This document shows, piece after piece, positions 15,566 to 25,050 of a stretch of DNA of 64,000 nt. The notes under the pieces are model-generated. The model was given only the letters and a program-made list of their open reading frames with translations. It ran no database searches and had not been told where the DNA came from. The position numbers were made by a program, and so were the translations under genes. Position 1 is the stretch's first letter, and the number at the start of each line of letters is the position of its first letter. This DNA is from Lachnospiraceae bacterium (GTDB lineage: Bacteria > Bacillota_A > Clostridia > Lachnospirales > Lachnospiraceae), in assembly GCA_024683935.1 (NCBI GenBank), contig JAIKXV010000029.1, positions 1 to 64,000 on the forward strand, given 5' to 3'.

Positions 15566-17179
15566 TCAAAGCTTGGGACCTGCTGCAACAAGCGCCTTGC
15601 CTGCGTCGTTTCCTTCGTACTTCTTGAAGTTCTTGATGAACCTTCCCGCAAGATCCTTTGCCTTCTCTTCCCATTCGGAAGCGTTTCCGTAGGTATCTCT
15701 GGGATCAAGGATTCCAGGGTTAACTCCGGGAAGCTCTGTGGGTACTTCGAAATCGAAGTAAGGGATCTTCTTTGTGGGAGCCTTCAGAACGTCGCCGTTA
15801 AGGATAGCGTCGATGATTCCACGGGTATCCTTGATGGAGATTCTCTTACCTGTGCCGTTCCATCCGGTATTAACGAGGTAAGCCTTTGCTCCGCTCTTCT
15901 CCATTCTCTTAACCAGCTCTTCACCGTACTTTGTAGGATGAAGCTCAAGGAATGCCTGTCCGAAGCAGGCTGAGAAGGTAGGTGTGGGCTCTGTGATTCC
16001 GCGCTCGGTTCCTGCAAGCTTTGCAGTAAATCCTGACAGGAAGTAGTACTTGGTCTGCTCAGGTGTAAGGATGGATACGGGAGGAAGTACTCCGAATGCA
16101 TCCGCTGAAAGGAAGATTACGTTTTCAGCTGCCGGACCTGAAGAGATCTTGTTTACATTCTTTGCGATCTTCTCGATGTGCTCGATAGGGTAAGAAACAC
16201 GGGTATTCTCGGTAACGCTCTTGTCAGCGAAATCGATCTTTCCGTTTGCATCAACAGTAACGTTCTCAAGAAGAGCGTTTCTCCTGATAGCGTTGTAGAT
16301 ATCAGGCTCTGACTCCTTGTCGAGGTTTATAACCTTTGCATAGCAGCCGCCCTCGAAGTTGAACACGCCGTCATCATCCCAGCCGTGCTCGTCATCACCG
16401 ATAAGGAGACGCTTGGGATCTGTGGAAAGGGTGGTCTTTCCTGTTCCGGAAAGTCCGAAGAAGATAGCTGTGTGCTTACCTTCCATATCGGTATTTGCTG
16501 AGCAGTGCATGGAAGCGATGCCCTGAAGAGGGAGATAGTAGTTCATCATGGAGAACATACCCTTCTTCATCTCTCCGCCGTACCATGTATTGATGATAAC
16601 CTGCTCACGGCTTGAAATATTGAATGCCGCACATGTCTCTGAACGGAGGCCGAGCTCCTTATAATTCTCAACCTTTGCCTTTGAAGCATTGTAAACTACG
16701 AAATTGGGCTCGAAGCTTGCAAGCTCTTCATCTGTGGGCTGGATGAACATGTTCTTTATAAAGTGAGCCTGCCATGCAACCTCCATGATGAAACGAACAG
16801 CCATCCTGGTGTCCTTATTGGCTCCGCAGAAAGCATCCATAACAAAAAGCCTCTTGCCGGAAAGCTCCTTCTTTGCGATCTCCTTAACTGCCGCCCAGGT
16901 CTCCTCTGTCATTACATGGTTGTCATTATGATACTCTTCGGAATCCCACCATACGGTGCCCTTTGAATTCTCATCCATAACAATGTACTTATCTTTAGGA
17001 GACCTTCCGGTGAACTCACCTGTCATAACGTTAACCGTATCAAGCTCGGTCAGAACGCCCTTGTCGAAACCTGTAAGATCGCTCTTCATTTCCTCGTCAT
17101 AAAGAAACTCGAAAGACGGATTGTGAATGATCTCTGTTACACCTGTGATGCCGTACTTGGTTAAATCAATAGCTGCCAT
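15566..17179 (-). CDS. pckA: phosphoenolpyruvate carboxykinase (ATP)
   Basis: The 537-residue enzyme interconverts oxaloacetate plus ATP and PEP plus CO2 plus ADP. Seen: FTGRSPKDK (56-64), kinase loop GLSGTGKTT (242-250), metal/nucleotide motif [22 protein letters not shown] (from 261) and the lysine-containing [11 protein letters not shown]. Length is typical. In rumen and gut anaerobes it often works toward CO2 fixation into succinate or propionate routes, but direction cannot be read here. It is monocistronic, with its own promoter, a structured leader and a terminator. The start follows AGAGGT. Confidence 0.97.
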   Translation of the reverse strand: MAAIDLTKYGITGVTEIIHNPSFEFLYDEEMKSDLTGFDKGVLTELDTVNVMTGEFTGRSPKDKYIVMDENSKGTVWWDSEEYHNDNHVMTEETWAAVKEIAKKELSGKRLFVMDAFCGANKDTRMAVRFIMEVAWQAHFIKNMFIQPTDEELASFEPNFVVYNASKAKVENYKELGLRSETCAAFNISSREQVIINTWYGGEMKKGMFSMMNYYLPLQGIASMHCSANTDMEGKHTAIFFGLSGTGKTTLSTDPKRLLIGDDEHGWDDDGVFNFEGGCYAKVINLDKESEPDIYNAIRRNALLENVTVDANGKIDFADKSVTENTRVSYPIEHIEKIAKNVNKISSGPAAENVIFLSADAFGVLPPVSILTPEQTKYYFLSGFTAKLAGTERGITEPTPTFSACFGQAFLELHPTKYGEELVKRMEKSGAKAYLVNTGWNGTGKRISIKDTRGIIDAILNGDVLKAPTKKIPYFDFEVPTELPGVNPGILDPRDTYGNASEWEEKAKDLAGRFIKNFKKYEGNDAGKALVAAGPKL

Positions 17180-17218
17180 TTTTTACCTCTTTCCTTTCTA
17201 TTATTTATCACGCCTTAA

Positions 17219-17316
17219 ACCGCGTAAAACACGTTTTGCGGTATTTCGGAAAAGAATACCGGATACTCCGTCAAGGGTATCACGTCCTATTATATATTTT
17301 TTTTTCATTTCTGCAA
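17219..17316 (-). promoter_or_regulatory. pckA promoter and leader with two overlapping hairpins
   Basis: -35 TTGCAG (17311-17316), 16 bp, -10 TATAAT (17289-17294). The leader of about 100 nt can form a hairpin at 17239-17261 (CGGTATT...AATACCG) and another at 17219-17242 (ACCGC...GCGGT). They share four bases, so only one can form fully at a time. No terminator U-run follows, so any control would be through translation or RNA stability. Confidence 0.5.
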
Positions 17317-17372
17317 CAGAAAAAACGACTTTATATCAAAACAATTGACCTGTAATAAAAGACCTGCAATAG

Positions 17373-17412
17373 AAAAGCGGCTGACCCGGAGCGCATGTCT
17401 CGTGTCAACCGC
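17373..17412 (-). terminator. terminator of the 84-residue protein gene
   Basis: Imperfect stem GCGGTTGAC/GTCAGCCGC on the minus strand followed by TTTTC, 17 nt after the stop codon. Confidence 0.65.
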
Positions 17413-17429
17413 CTGTTATGAGGTTTTCT

Positions 17430-17684
17430 TTACCATAATAGTTTTTCTGCCCTTTCCATTGCATACATGTCTTCTATTTCAGGTAATGCGTGTTCATAAG
17501 TGTCTCTGTCGGGTGCCTTTTTCTTTGCCTGTCTTTTCACCTCCTGTCTCTTTTTTGCCTTCAGCCTTTCCTCGAACTCATTGTCGGGTGAGGATCTGGC
17601 TGCTACGCCAACTGCCGCTACCACATTCATCGGCGGTGAATACCTGACCGCCGGATATGGCGTGTACTGTGTCACCATGATCAT
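17430..17684 (-). CDS. small basic/acidic hypothetical protein (84 aa)
   Basis: I do not recognise the family. The gene is supported by a perfect ribosome site (AAGGAGGTGAGC before ATG) and a downstream terminator. The N-terminal third is rich in Tyr/Pro/Val/Ala (TQYTPYPAVRYSPPMNVVAAVGVAAR). The middle is strongly charged (FEERLKAKKRQEVKRQAKKK) and likely helical, and the C-terminus is acidic. No membrane segment or signal peptide is evident. It stands alone between pckA and a HAD phosphatase gene. Confidence 0.65.
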   Translation of the reverse strand: MIMVTQYTPYPAVRYSPPMNVVAAVGVAARSSPDNEFEERLKAKKRQEVKRQAKKKAPDRDTYEHALPEIEDMYAMERAEKLLW

Positions 17685-17791
17685 ATGCTCACCTCCTTGT
17701 GCTACAAATGACCTGCCTTTATCTACTGTTTATATCGGCATTTTCCGTTAAAATATTACCTCCGGACGGGGTCAGGTTTATTAAATTCTTA

Positions 17792-18514
17792 TTAAGATAT
17801 TTCAAAGAGTTTCAGGACTTCTCCGGTATTATCCGCAAAGACGGAAGCCCCGTGTTCCTCAAGGTATTCCCTGCTGCGGAAGCCCCAGGTAACGGTGATG
17901 CAGTCCAGTCCCGAATTTTTCGCGGTAAGCAGATCTATTTCCGAATCTCCTATATAAACGGCATCTTTTTTCTCCATCCCTAGTTCGGAGAGGATCTTCA
18001 GTGTCATATCCGGTGCGGGCTTCCGTTCGATCCCCGGCTGCTCTCCCATGTAAACATCGAAGAGTCCGTTAAACAGCCGCTCGGAAAGGGCGACTACGGA
18101 ATCATTTGGTTTATTGGAAACCACCGCTGTTTTTATCCCGGCTTTTTTCAATGACTTCAGCAGTTCGGTTATGCCGGGATACTCCCGGGTTTTGATGTCG
18201 TTATGCGTAGAATAGTAGGGCCTGTATATCTCCAGGGCTTTTGAAACCAGTTCCTCGTCGATACGTGGCGAGATATCATCTTTTTCCGTACCCACCCTGA
18301 GAAGCTCCCGGCCGGACGCCATGCCTTCCGCCAGTGCGAAGGCTCTGGTAATGGCGACTTTGATCCCGCTTCCAAAGAAAAATTTTGAATCCTCCACCGT
18401 AAAATCATCTCTGTAGCCGAGGCTTCCCAGAGCGTGATTTATCGCATCGGTAAGATCTCCTGCCGTATCCAGTACCGTTCCGTCCATATCAAATATCGCT
18501 GCTTTGTATTTCAT
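17792..18514 (-). CDS. HAD-superfamily phosphatase (phosphoglycolate phosphatase-like)
   Basis: The 240-residue protein has HAD motif I AIFDMDGTVLDT (Asp9, Asp11), motif II VVSNKPN, and motif III/IV KPAPDMTLKIL with VYIGDSEIDLLTAKNSG. A helical cap lies between I and II. This is the Gph/PGP-like group that hydrolyses phosphoglycolate or other small phosphoesters; the true substrate is uncertain. Start: AAGGAGATCTG-ATG. A divergent chemoreceptor gene lies 149 nt upstream. Confidence 0.85.
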   Translation of the reverse strand: MKYKAAIFDMDGTVLDTAGDLTDAINHALGSLGYRDDFTVEDSKFFFGSGIKVAITRAFALAEGMASGRELLRVGTEKDDISPRIDEELVSKALEIYRPYYSTHNDIKTREYPGITELLKSLKKAGIKTAVVSNKPNDSVVALSERLFNGLFDVYMGEQPGIERKPAPDMTLKILSELGMEKKDAVYIGDSEIDLLTAKNSGLDCITVTWGFRSREYLEEHGASVFADNTGEVLKLFEIS

Positions 18515-18663
18515 CAGATCTCCTTTTCTGAAACTCTTTTTTTTCCTTCAGCAATTATAAGCCGTTTTATTGTATTTCTGTCAATCTTTTATTGCATATA
18601 CAGCCCTGATAAATTAAAATAGATTTACTTTTTATTTCATTCGTGCCCAAGGAGGTGTATCAC

Positions 18664-20424
18664 ATGAGAAAACTTTTCGCAAAAGCAAATTTATCTTTTA
18701 TGATAGCCATGCAGTTACTTGTTCTGCCTGTTGTAATCTGCCTTGTGATCTCCCTTGTCCTCATGGGCAAGGAAATGAACAGCACCTACCAGGATGCGGA
18801 AACCCTGTATTTTGACACACTCTATCAGGTAAACAGCAAGCTCGTAAATGCTGACAGGGACTTCTATCAGGCCATGAACGCCGCCCAGCAGTACATGAGC
18901 ATTACCCAGTCCGACGGCGATCTTCCTCCTGATATGGTTCAAAGCCTTCTTGCAGACCGGGTTACAGATTATAATGATAATCTGGCACAGACTATTGAAA
19001 GGGTGGATGACGCTACAGAAATCGCAAGAACCCATCCGGATCTGTTTACCGGCACTCCTTTAGACGGGAAGACTTTCGAAAACTATGCTGCCGAATTCCA
19101 CGCCAACTATGATAAATGGCTCACTGTATATAACTTCCAGACCGGCGAAGGCGATCTCACCGCATTTAACGAACAGTTCAGCGTTACAAGAGATTCCATC
19201 TCCAATATGACAGACATAGTGGAGGCATGGGCAGAGGCTTCCGAAAAAGCCGAAAAGGCCGAGATCAGAAAGAACATAACCACCATAAGCATTATATTCG
19301 GCATTATCGTGGTTCTTATGTACGTCTGCATAACCGTGATCGCTAAGGCTCTTTCAGACGCGATCAAGCGTATCGCAGGTTCCATTGACAATATGTCCCG
19401 GGGTGATTTCGTCACCGAACTGGAAGTTGAGTCGCCGATAAAAGAATTCCGGAATATTGCCGCTTCTTCCGAAAACATGAGACAGAGTCTCCATTCGGCT
19501 CTGGAAAAGATCGTCGGAAGCGCGCGTACGGTTGATGACAGCGCTGCCGAAGCCAAGAGCAGGATCTCCGACAGCCAGAGAGTTACCGCTGATATCAACC
19601 AGGCTGTTTCAGATCTCGCTAACGGTGCAACCGCCATGGCAGGTGATGTACAGTCCACTTCCGATATCACGATAAATATCGGAAATGCTGTTGAAACAGT
19701 TCTTGAAGCCGCTAATTCCAACCTGGAGAACGGACGGAACGTCATCAACGAATCTACCCGTGTTCAGGGCGAGCTTGGCGAACTCATGACCTCCGGGCAG
19801 AATACCAGGGATAAGGCAAATCAGGTTTATGAATCCGTTAATGATACGGCTGCCGTTGTGGCACAGATAAGCCAGTCTGCCGAACTCATCATTTCCATCG
19901 CAAACCAGACCAACCTCCTCGCGCTCAACGCTTCCATCGAGGCCGCAAGAGCCGGCGAAGCGGGCAGAGGATTTGCGGTTGTTGCTGATAATATCAAGGG
20001 ACTTGCCGAGGAATCAAACAGCGCTGCCAATGAGATCACAGGCATGCTGAAGCAGATCACCGATCTTTCCGAGCAGAATAAATCCCTTACCGAAGACATC
20101 CGGACAGCTACGGAAGAAGAGGCGAATGCCCTTAACAATATGCATGCTTCCTTTGAAGAAATGCTCAATCTGCTGCGTGAGACAGAAAACGGCAATAAAC
20201 AGATCGTAAGCCTCGTTGAGACCCTCGATAACGACAAGGATTCCATCCTTAACTCTGTTGAATCCCTGTCCTCCGTTTCCGAGGAGAACGCAGCATCTAC
20301 CCAGGAAACCAGTGCATCTCTTTCCATGCTGGATTCCAATATGACTACTGTTGTGGAGCAGGCTGATAACCTTAAGGAAATTGCTGCCGAACTGAGAGAG
20401 AACGTCAGCATGTTCACCATTTAA
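18664..20424 (+). CDS. methyl-accepting chemotaxis protein (4-helix-bundle type sensor)
   Basis: The 586-residue receptor starts at ATG 18664 behind AAGGAGGTG; a longer reading from 18643 would place the ribosome site inside the coding sequence. It has a first membrane helix (about 9-32) and a roughly 165-residue, mostly helical outside domain like 4HB_MCP. A second helix ([20 protein letters not shown]), a HAMP and a signalling coiled coil follow; the CheA/CheW contact tip is [25 protein letters not shown]. It directs swimming toward or away from an unknown ligand. The stop codon is one base before the alaX start, so the two genes form an odd operon. Confidence 0.93.
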   Translation: MRKLFAKANLSFMIAMQLLVLPVVICLVISLVLMGKEMNSTYQDAETLYFDTLYQVNSKLVNADRDFYQAMNAAQQYMSITQSDGDLPPDMVQSLLADRVTDYNDNLAQTIERVDDATEIARTHPDLFTGTPLDGKTFENYAAEFHANYDKWLTVYNFQTGEGDLTAFNEQFSVTRDSISNMTDIVEAWAEASEKAEKAEIRKNITTISIIFGIIVVLMYVCITVIAKALSDAIKRIAGSIDNMSRGDFVTELEVESPIKEFRNIAASSENMRQSLHSALEKIVGSARTVDDSAAEAKSRISDSQRVTADINQAVSDLANGATAMAGDVQSTSDITINIGNAVETVLEAANSNLENGRNVINESTRVQGELGELMTSGQNTRDKANQVYESVNDTAAVVAQISQSAELIISIANQTNLLALNASIEAARAGEAGRGFAVVADNIKGLAEESNSAANEITGMLKQITDLSEQNKSLTEDIRTATEEEANALNNMHASFEEMLNLLRETENGNKQIVSLVETLDNDKDSILNSVESLSSVSEENAASTQETSASLSMLDSNMTTVVEQADNLKEIAAELRENVSMFTI

Positions 20425-20425
20425 T

Positions 20426-21610
20426 ATGCAGTTTAGCGAATCATATTATAAAGATCCGTATCTTTTCGAATACGATACAGAAGTAAAGAGCTGCAAAGCC
20501 GTAAAACACGGCTTTGCGGTTTCTTTATGTGACACGGTATTTTACCCCGAGGGCGGCGGACAGCCGGCGGACCGGGGTATTTTCAGGCTTGAAAACGGCG
20601 AAGAGATCAGGGTTCTGGATGTACAGAGAAATGAAGAGGATGAAGTCCTGCATTATACGGATACTCCGATTCCCGAAAGAACCCCGGTTCATGAAGTCGT
20701 AGACCGGGATTTCCGTTTTTCGCTTATGCAGAACCACACGGGAGAGCACATAGTGTCCGGCCTGATACACCGTGCCTTCGGCTATGAAAACGTGGGCTTT
20801 CATATGTCGGATGTGATAACCATAGATATTTCCGGGGAACTTAGCAGAGAACAGGCCGCAGAAATAGAGAAAAAGGCAAATCGTATCATCTGGGAAAACA
20901 TCCCGGTTGACATAATATTCCCGGAGGATTCCGAACTGGACTCCCTTGATTACAGAAGCAAGAAGGAATTAAACGGAAAGGTGCGGCTTATCGACATAGA
21001 AAAAGCCGATCTCTGCGCCTGCTGCGGGCTTCATGTAAAGCGGACCGGCGAAATAGGACTGATAAAGATCCTGTCCCTTATCCGCTATAAAGGCGGTGTG
21101 CGTATCGAGATGGTATGCGGAGACAAGGCGCTGCGCAATTACGAGGACAGCCACGATACCGTCACCGACCTGAAAAATAAGCTTTCCGTGAAACCGCATG
21201 AATTGACCGATGCGGTTGACCGCCTTATGGCTGAATCTGCGGAAAAATCCATGCGGATAGCAAACCTGAATAACCGCTATTTCGAAATGCGTATCCGGGA
21301 ACTTGAAGCGGAAAACGGGATGATACTGACCGTGGAAAATGATCTCGATACGATAGAGCTCCGGAAATTCTGCGATGCCCTGAATAAGTCAGGGAAAGCC
21401 GGGGTTTCCGTAGTCCTTAAATCCATTGAAAATGAAAAAGAGGCTTTTCAGTACGTGATCGCGGGAACCGACCACGATATGAAAAGCCTGTCAAAATCTC
21501 TTAATGAAGCCTTAAACGGCAGGGGCGGAGGTTCAAAGGAAATGATTCAGGGAACCTTTTACTCCGGCCTTGATGATATCAGACAAACGGTATTCAGCCT
21601 CTTCCGGTAA
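20426..21610 (+). CDS. AlaX-type trans-editing protein with DHHA1 domain
   Basis: The 394-residue protein resembles the editing and C-terminal parts of alanyl-tRNA synthetase without the aminoacylation domain. An N-terminal GGGQPADRG segment (43-51) is followed by the zinc/editing site HTGEH (His104, His108) and a second cysteine/histidine pair (Cys199, His203). The C-terminal about 150 residues form a coiled coil plus DHHA1-like domain ending in GRGGGSKEMIQGT. Such proteins hydrolyse Ser- or Gly-tRNA-Ala. There is no Shine-Dalgarno site; the ATG is one nt after the chemoreceptor stop, suggesting re-initiation. The 3' end overlaps the flavoprotein gene convergently by 17 bp. Confidence 0.88.
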   Translation: MQFSESYYKDPYLFEYDTEVKSCKAVKHGFAVSLCDTVFYPEGGGQPADRGIFRLENGEEIRVLDVQRNEEDEVLHYTDTPIPERTPVHEVVDRDFRFSLMQNHTGEHIVSGLIHRAFGYENVGFHMSDVITIDISGELSREQAAEIEKKANRIIWENIPVDIIFPEDSELDSLDYRSKKELNGKVRLIDIEKADLCACCGLHVKRTGEIGLIKILSLIRYKGGVRIEMVCGDKALRNYEDSHDTVTDLKNKLSVKPHELTDAVDRLMAESAEKSMRIANLNNRYFEMRIRELEAENGMILTVENDLDTIELRKFCDALNKSGKAGVSVVLKSIENEKEAFQYVIAGTDHDMKSLSKSLNEALNGRGGGSKEMIQGTFYSGLDDIRQTVFSLFR

Positions 21611-23042
21611 CGAGGTCTGCCACATAGACGCCGCTTGCCGAAGCGTGTGACAGGGAGTGGGTTACACCGCTTCCGTCTCCTATCACAAACAGATTCCTGT
21701 AATCCGTCTCTAAATTCTCGTCCAGCACAACCTCCATGTTGTAGAATTTTACTTCCACTCCATAGATAAGGGTATCCTCATTGGCAGTACCCGGAGCCAC
21801 GTTGTCCAGGGCATGGAGCATTTCTATAATGGAATCTAATATCCTCTTCGGAAGTACCAGGCTCAGATCGCCGGGCGTTGCCTTCAGTGTCGGGCGGACA
21901 AAGCTCTCGTCCACTCTCTTCTGATTGGTTCTGCGGCCTCTTTCCAGATCTCCGAGACGCTGCAGTATAACGCCGCCGCCAAGCATATTGGAAAGCCTTG
22001 CTATGCTTTCTCCGTATCCGTTGCTGTCCTTAAAGGGAGCTGTAAAGTGCTTTGCCACCAGCAGCGCGAAATTCGTATTGTCTGTCTTCTTGTTCTCGTC
22101 CTCAAAGCTGTGGCCGTTAACGGTCACAATGCCATTGGTATTCTCGCTGACCACGATACCGTGGGGATTCATACAGAAGGTACGAACCTTGTCTTCGTAG
22201 AGCTGGGTCCTGTAAACGATCTTTCCTTCATACAGTTCGTCCGTGATATCGGAAAAGATCTCTGCGGGCAGCTCGACCCGGACACCGATATCCACTCTGT
22301 TTGAAAGGGTCTTTATCTTCAGGCTTTCACATACGGATTCCATCCACTTGGAACCGCTTCTGCCCACGGAAATGATACATACGTCTCCGTCAGCATAGCC
22401 TTCTTTTATAGTCTTTTCCGCGTCTCCGCTGAAATGTACGCGGTAGCCGTCGGTATTGATCTTTTCTTCGAGGCTTTCGTCCTCCGAAGTTTTCTCCCTG
22501 TCAGCGCCGAGAACTTCAATGCTCTCGATCCTGGTATTAAAGAAGAAATCCACCTTATCCTTCAGCTCGGCATACAGCTTCTCAAGGACTATGTAGTTGA
22601 TATCCGTCCCGAGATGCCTTACGGATGCATCAAGAAGATGCAGGCGGTTCTGCATGCACTTTTTCTTAAATGCCGTTCCTGCTGTGGAATAGAGCTTTGT
22701 TCCCTCTCCGCCGTGGTCCAGATTTATCTTGTCCACATAGTGCATGAGCTCCAGGGCTTTTGTACGCCCGATGTGCTCATAGAGAGTACCGCCGAAGTCA
22801 TTTGTGATATTGTACTTTCCGTCGGAAAATGCTCCGGCACCGCCAAAGCCCTGCATGATGGAGCAGCTGTCACAGTGAATGCAGCTCTTTATCTTATCTC
22901 CGTCAATGGGACACTTTCTTCTGTCCAGACTATGGCCGGCATCAAAAACAGCAACCTTAAGGCCGCTGTTCTTTTTCATTAATTCATATGCTGAGAAGAT
23001 CCCTCCGGGACCTGCCCCTATTAATAATACATCATATTTCAT
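21594..23042 (-). CDS. FAD-dependent oxidoreductase (COG2509-type), starts 2 nt after tRNA-Leu
   Basis: The 482-residue flavoprotein opens MKYDVLLIGAGPGG, so ATG 23042 must be the true start: the dinucleotide-binding fold needs this N-terminus. A Cys cluster follows (KCPIDGDKIKSCIHCDSC), then QGFGGAGAFSDGKYN, and a C-terminal FAD motif NLFVIGDGSGVTHSLSHASASG. It fits the uncharacterised FAD-dependent dehydrogenase family found next to many Clostridial genes; substrate unknown. The ATG lies two bases after the tRNA-Leu discriminator base, with no ribosome site. Translation would be leaderless after RNase Z cleavage, or the tRNA and mRNA compete. The promoter is upstream of the tRNA. Confidence 0.85.
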   Translation of the reverse strand: MKYDVLLIGAGPGGIFSAYELMKKNSGLKVAVFDAGHSLDRRKCPIDGDKIKSCIHCDSCSIMQGFGGAGAFSDGKYNITNDFGGTLYEHIGRTKALELMHYVDKINLDHGGEGTKLYSTAGTAFKKKCMQNRLHLLDASVRHLGTDINYIVLEKLYAELKDKVDFFFNTRIESIEVLGADREKTSEDESLEEKINTDGYRVHFSGDAEKTIKEGYADGDVCIISVGRSGSKWMESVCESLKIKTLSNRVDIGVRVELPAEIFSDITDELYEGKIVYRTQLYEDKVRTFCMNPHGIVVSENTNGIVTVNGHSFEDENKKTDNTNFALLVAKHFTAPFKDSNGYGESIARLSNMLGGGVILQRLGDLERGRRTNQKRVDESFVRPTLKATPGDLSLVLPKRILDSIIEMLHALDNVAPGTANEDTLIYGVEVKFYNMEVVLDENLETDYRNLFVIGDGSGVTHSLSHASASGVYVADLVTGRG

Positions 23043-23044
23043 AC

Positions 23045-23130
23045 TGCCGGCGACCGGAATCGAACCGGTACGGGAATCACTTCCCACGGGATTTTAAGTC
23101 CCGGGCGTCTGCCAGTTCCGCCACGCCGGC
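23045..23130 (-). tRNA. tRNA-Leu (anticodon TAA)
   Basis: An 86-nt class II tRNA: acceptor GCCGGCG/CGCCGGC, discriminator A, long variable arm. The anticodon loop CTTAAAA gives UAA (leucine UUA). CCA is not encoded. The 3' end is 2 nt from the start codon of the flavoprotein gene. Confidence 0.96.
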
Positions 23131-23173
23131 ATTTCTGCACCACAAAAGTATCCTGTGACTCAGAACCTAATGA

Positions 23174-23202
23174 AATATAGCATAATTATGCCTTATATGC
23201 AA
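23174..23202 (-). promoter_or_regulatory. promoter of the tRNA-Leu/flavoprotein unit
   Basis: -35 TTGCAT (23197-23202), 17 bp, -10 TATATT (23174-23179), 44 nt before the tRNA 5' end. It lies directly behind the alpha-glucosidase stop codon. Confidence 0.65.
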
Positions 23203-23203
23203 G

Positions 23204-25027
23204 TTATTTCCCGATTATCACCGCTTCATACGGACGAAGCGTGCCGATGACGGGAGCTTTTGCATCCTTTTCATCATCATAGCTGGAGCAGAGGATCTTT
23301 TCTCCCTCTTCTTTGATCCCCGCCTGCTCCTTATCATAGACCGCTTCTTCCCCGGTAAAGTTCACAAGGATCACGAGCCGGTCCGTATCATTTTTCCGTT
23401 CAAAAGCATATATCTGCCCGATGTCCGGAAGTAATTCCTGATAGGTTCCGTTCCGCAGCACCTCTTTTTCCGCGCGGAATGCTGTAAGCTTCCTGTACCA
23501 GGAGAGCACAGACCCGGTATCTTTGCCCTCTGCTTCGGCGTTTTCCGTCTTATAATCGTCATGAACCGGCAGCCAGGGAGTTCCGGTCGTGAAACCGGCC
23601 TGATCGCTGTCATCCCACTGCATGGGGGTACGGGCATTATCCCGGCTGTACCGGTGAACACAGTCCAGAGCTTCCTCTTCCGAAAAGCCTTCCCGGATCG
23701 CCGTTTCATACTGGCTGTATGAATTCAGGTCGTTATAATCATCTATGGAATCCCAGGCAACATTCTTGTATCCCAGCTCCTCTCCCTGGTAAATAAAGGG
23801 CGTTCCGCGGAGGGTCAGAAGCACGGTTCCCAGAGCCTTTCCCGCAAGCACGGGATCCGCATCCTCCGGGAAGTAATGGTCGATGGAGCGGGGCTTGTCA
23901 TGATTTTCAAAGTATATGGGGTACCAGCCGTTGTCTGCGGTAGCCTTCTGGCTGTCAGTCAGGGCTTTCTTCAGGTCGCTCAGCTCCCATGAAGCGGCTT
24001 TGCACCATATTTCTCCTCCCGCAAACTCCATATTGGTGTGGCTGAATTCGAATATCATATCAAAGACGCCTTCACTGCCGACCCAGTATTTCAGATCCTC
24101 GGGTCCGATGCCGTTTGCTTCCCCGACCGTAAAGACATCCTTTCCTTCTGTCACATTCTTCTTGAATTCCTTCAGGAAATCCAATATGCCGTCCGTGTTC
24201 ACGGTCATTTTGTGTATGTCTGCCCTTCCTTCGACGTCATCCGCCGGCCCGTCAGCAAAGTCCGCCGGTTTTTTGATATAGGGGATGGCATCCATACGGA
24301 ATCCCCCGGCACCCTTGTCGATCCAGAAATTTGCTATGTCATAAAGTGCCTGCCTTACTTCGGGGTTTTCCCAGTTAAGATCCGGCTGCTGTGAAGCAAA
24401 GGTGTGGAGGTAGTACTGTTTACGGCTCTCACACCAGGTCCAGGCAGATCCGCCGAAAATGCTCCTCCAGTTATTCGGCTCACTCCCATCCGCCTTGGCA
24501 TCTCTCCAGATATACCAGTCACTGTATTCAGTATCCCTGCTCTTTGCGGATTCAATGAACCATTTATTCTGATCCGAGGTATGGTTATATACCAGATCCA
24601 TTACAATACGGATGCCTTTTTCATCAGCTTCCTTTATCAGTGCATCCATATCCTCCATGGTCCCGTAATGCGGATTTATGGCATAATAATCTGCCACGTC
24701 ATATCCGTTATCCTTCATCGGCGAAGCGTAAACCGGAGTAAGCCATACCGCACCCACACCCAGGTTTTTAAGGTGGTCCAGTCTGGAGCGTATGCCGTTC
24801 AGGTCACCATATCCATCGCCGTTGGAATCCTGAAAGCTGTTAACATATATTTCGTAAGCATTTGTACTCTGCCACCACAAAAGTCCGTCCTCCGTTTGAG
24901 AAGCTGTAGTCTGTTCTGCCGGTTTGCCCGTAACATCTGATAGTTTCGAACACCCTGTCAGCGCTATGGCTGACGCACAGAAAAGTGATATTAACGTCTT
25001 AGTTTTCCTGGTCAATATTCTCTCCAT
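23204..25027 (-). CDS. secreted GH13 alpha-glucosidase/oligo-1,6-glucosidase-like lipoprotein
   Basis: The 607-residue protein has a lipoprotein signal (ISLFCASAIALTGC, Cys26), so it is anchored outside the membrane. The GH13 barrel carries a calcium-type loop DSNGDGYGD (67-75), LVYNHTS, nucleophile Asp246 in GGFRMDAIP, acid/base Glu303 in TVGEANG, and Asp377 in ENHDKPR. It matches the oligo-1,6-glucosidase/alpha-glucosidase branch that cleaves short alpha-glucans from the non-reducing end. It begins 23 nt after rsgI with only a weak ribosome site, so it is likely co-transcribed with sigI-rsgI. This ties starch-oligosaccharide breakdown to SigI sensing. Confidence 0.92.
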   Translation of the reverse strand: MERILTRKTKTLISLFCASAIALTGCSKLSDVTGKPAEQTTASQTEDGLLWWQSTNAYEIYVNSFQDSNGDGYGDLNGIRSRLDHLKNLGVGAVWLTPVYASPMKDNGYDVADYYAINPHYGTMEDMDALIKEADEKGIRIVMDLVYNHTSDQNKWFIESAKSRDTEYSDWYIWRDAKADGSEPNNWRSIFGGSAWTWCESRKQYYLHTFASQQPDLNWENPEVRQALYDIANFWIDKGAGGFRMDAIPYIKKPADFADGPADDVEGRADIHKMTVNTDGILDFLKEFKKNVTEGKDVFTVGEANGIGPEDLKYWVGSEGVFDMIFEFSHTNMEFAGGEIWCKAASWELSDLKKALTDSQKATADNGWYPIYFENHDKPRSIDHYFPEDADPVLAGKALGTVLLTLRGTPFIYQGEELGYKNVAWDSIDDYNDLNSYSQYETAIREGFSEEEALDCVHRYSRDNARTPMQWDDSDQAGFTTGTPWLPVHDDYKTENAEAEGKDTGSVLSWYRKLTAFRAEKEVLRNGTYQELLPDIGQIYAFERKNDTDRLVILVNFTGEEAVYDKEQAGIKEEGEKILCSSYDDEKDAKAPVIGTLRPYEAVIIGK

Positions 25028-25050
25028 TTTTCACTCTTTATGTGCCGTGA

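Noticed and set aside
15438..15692. Plus-strand frame with NKITYKITYK repeat
   Set aside because: Short AT-rich tandem repeat and antisense to pckA; no ribosome site or family.
17500..17751. Plus-strand 83-codon frame opposite the small basic protein
   Set aside because: No ribosome site; the minus-strand gene has a perfect one and a terminator.
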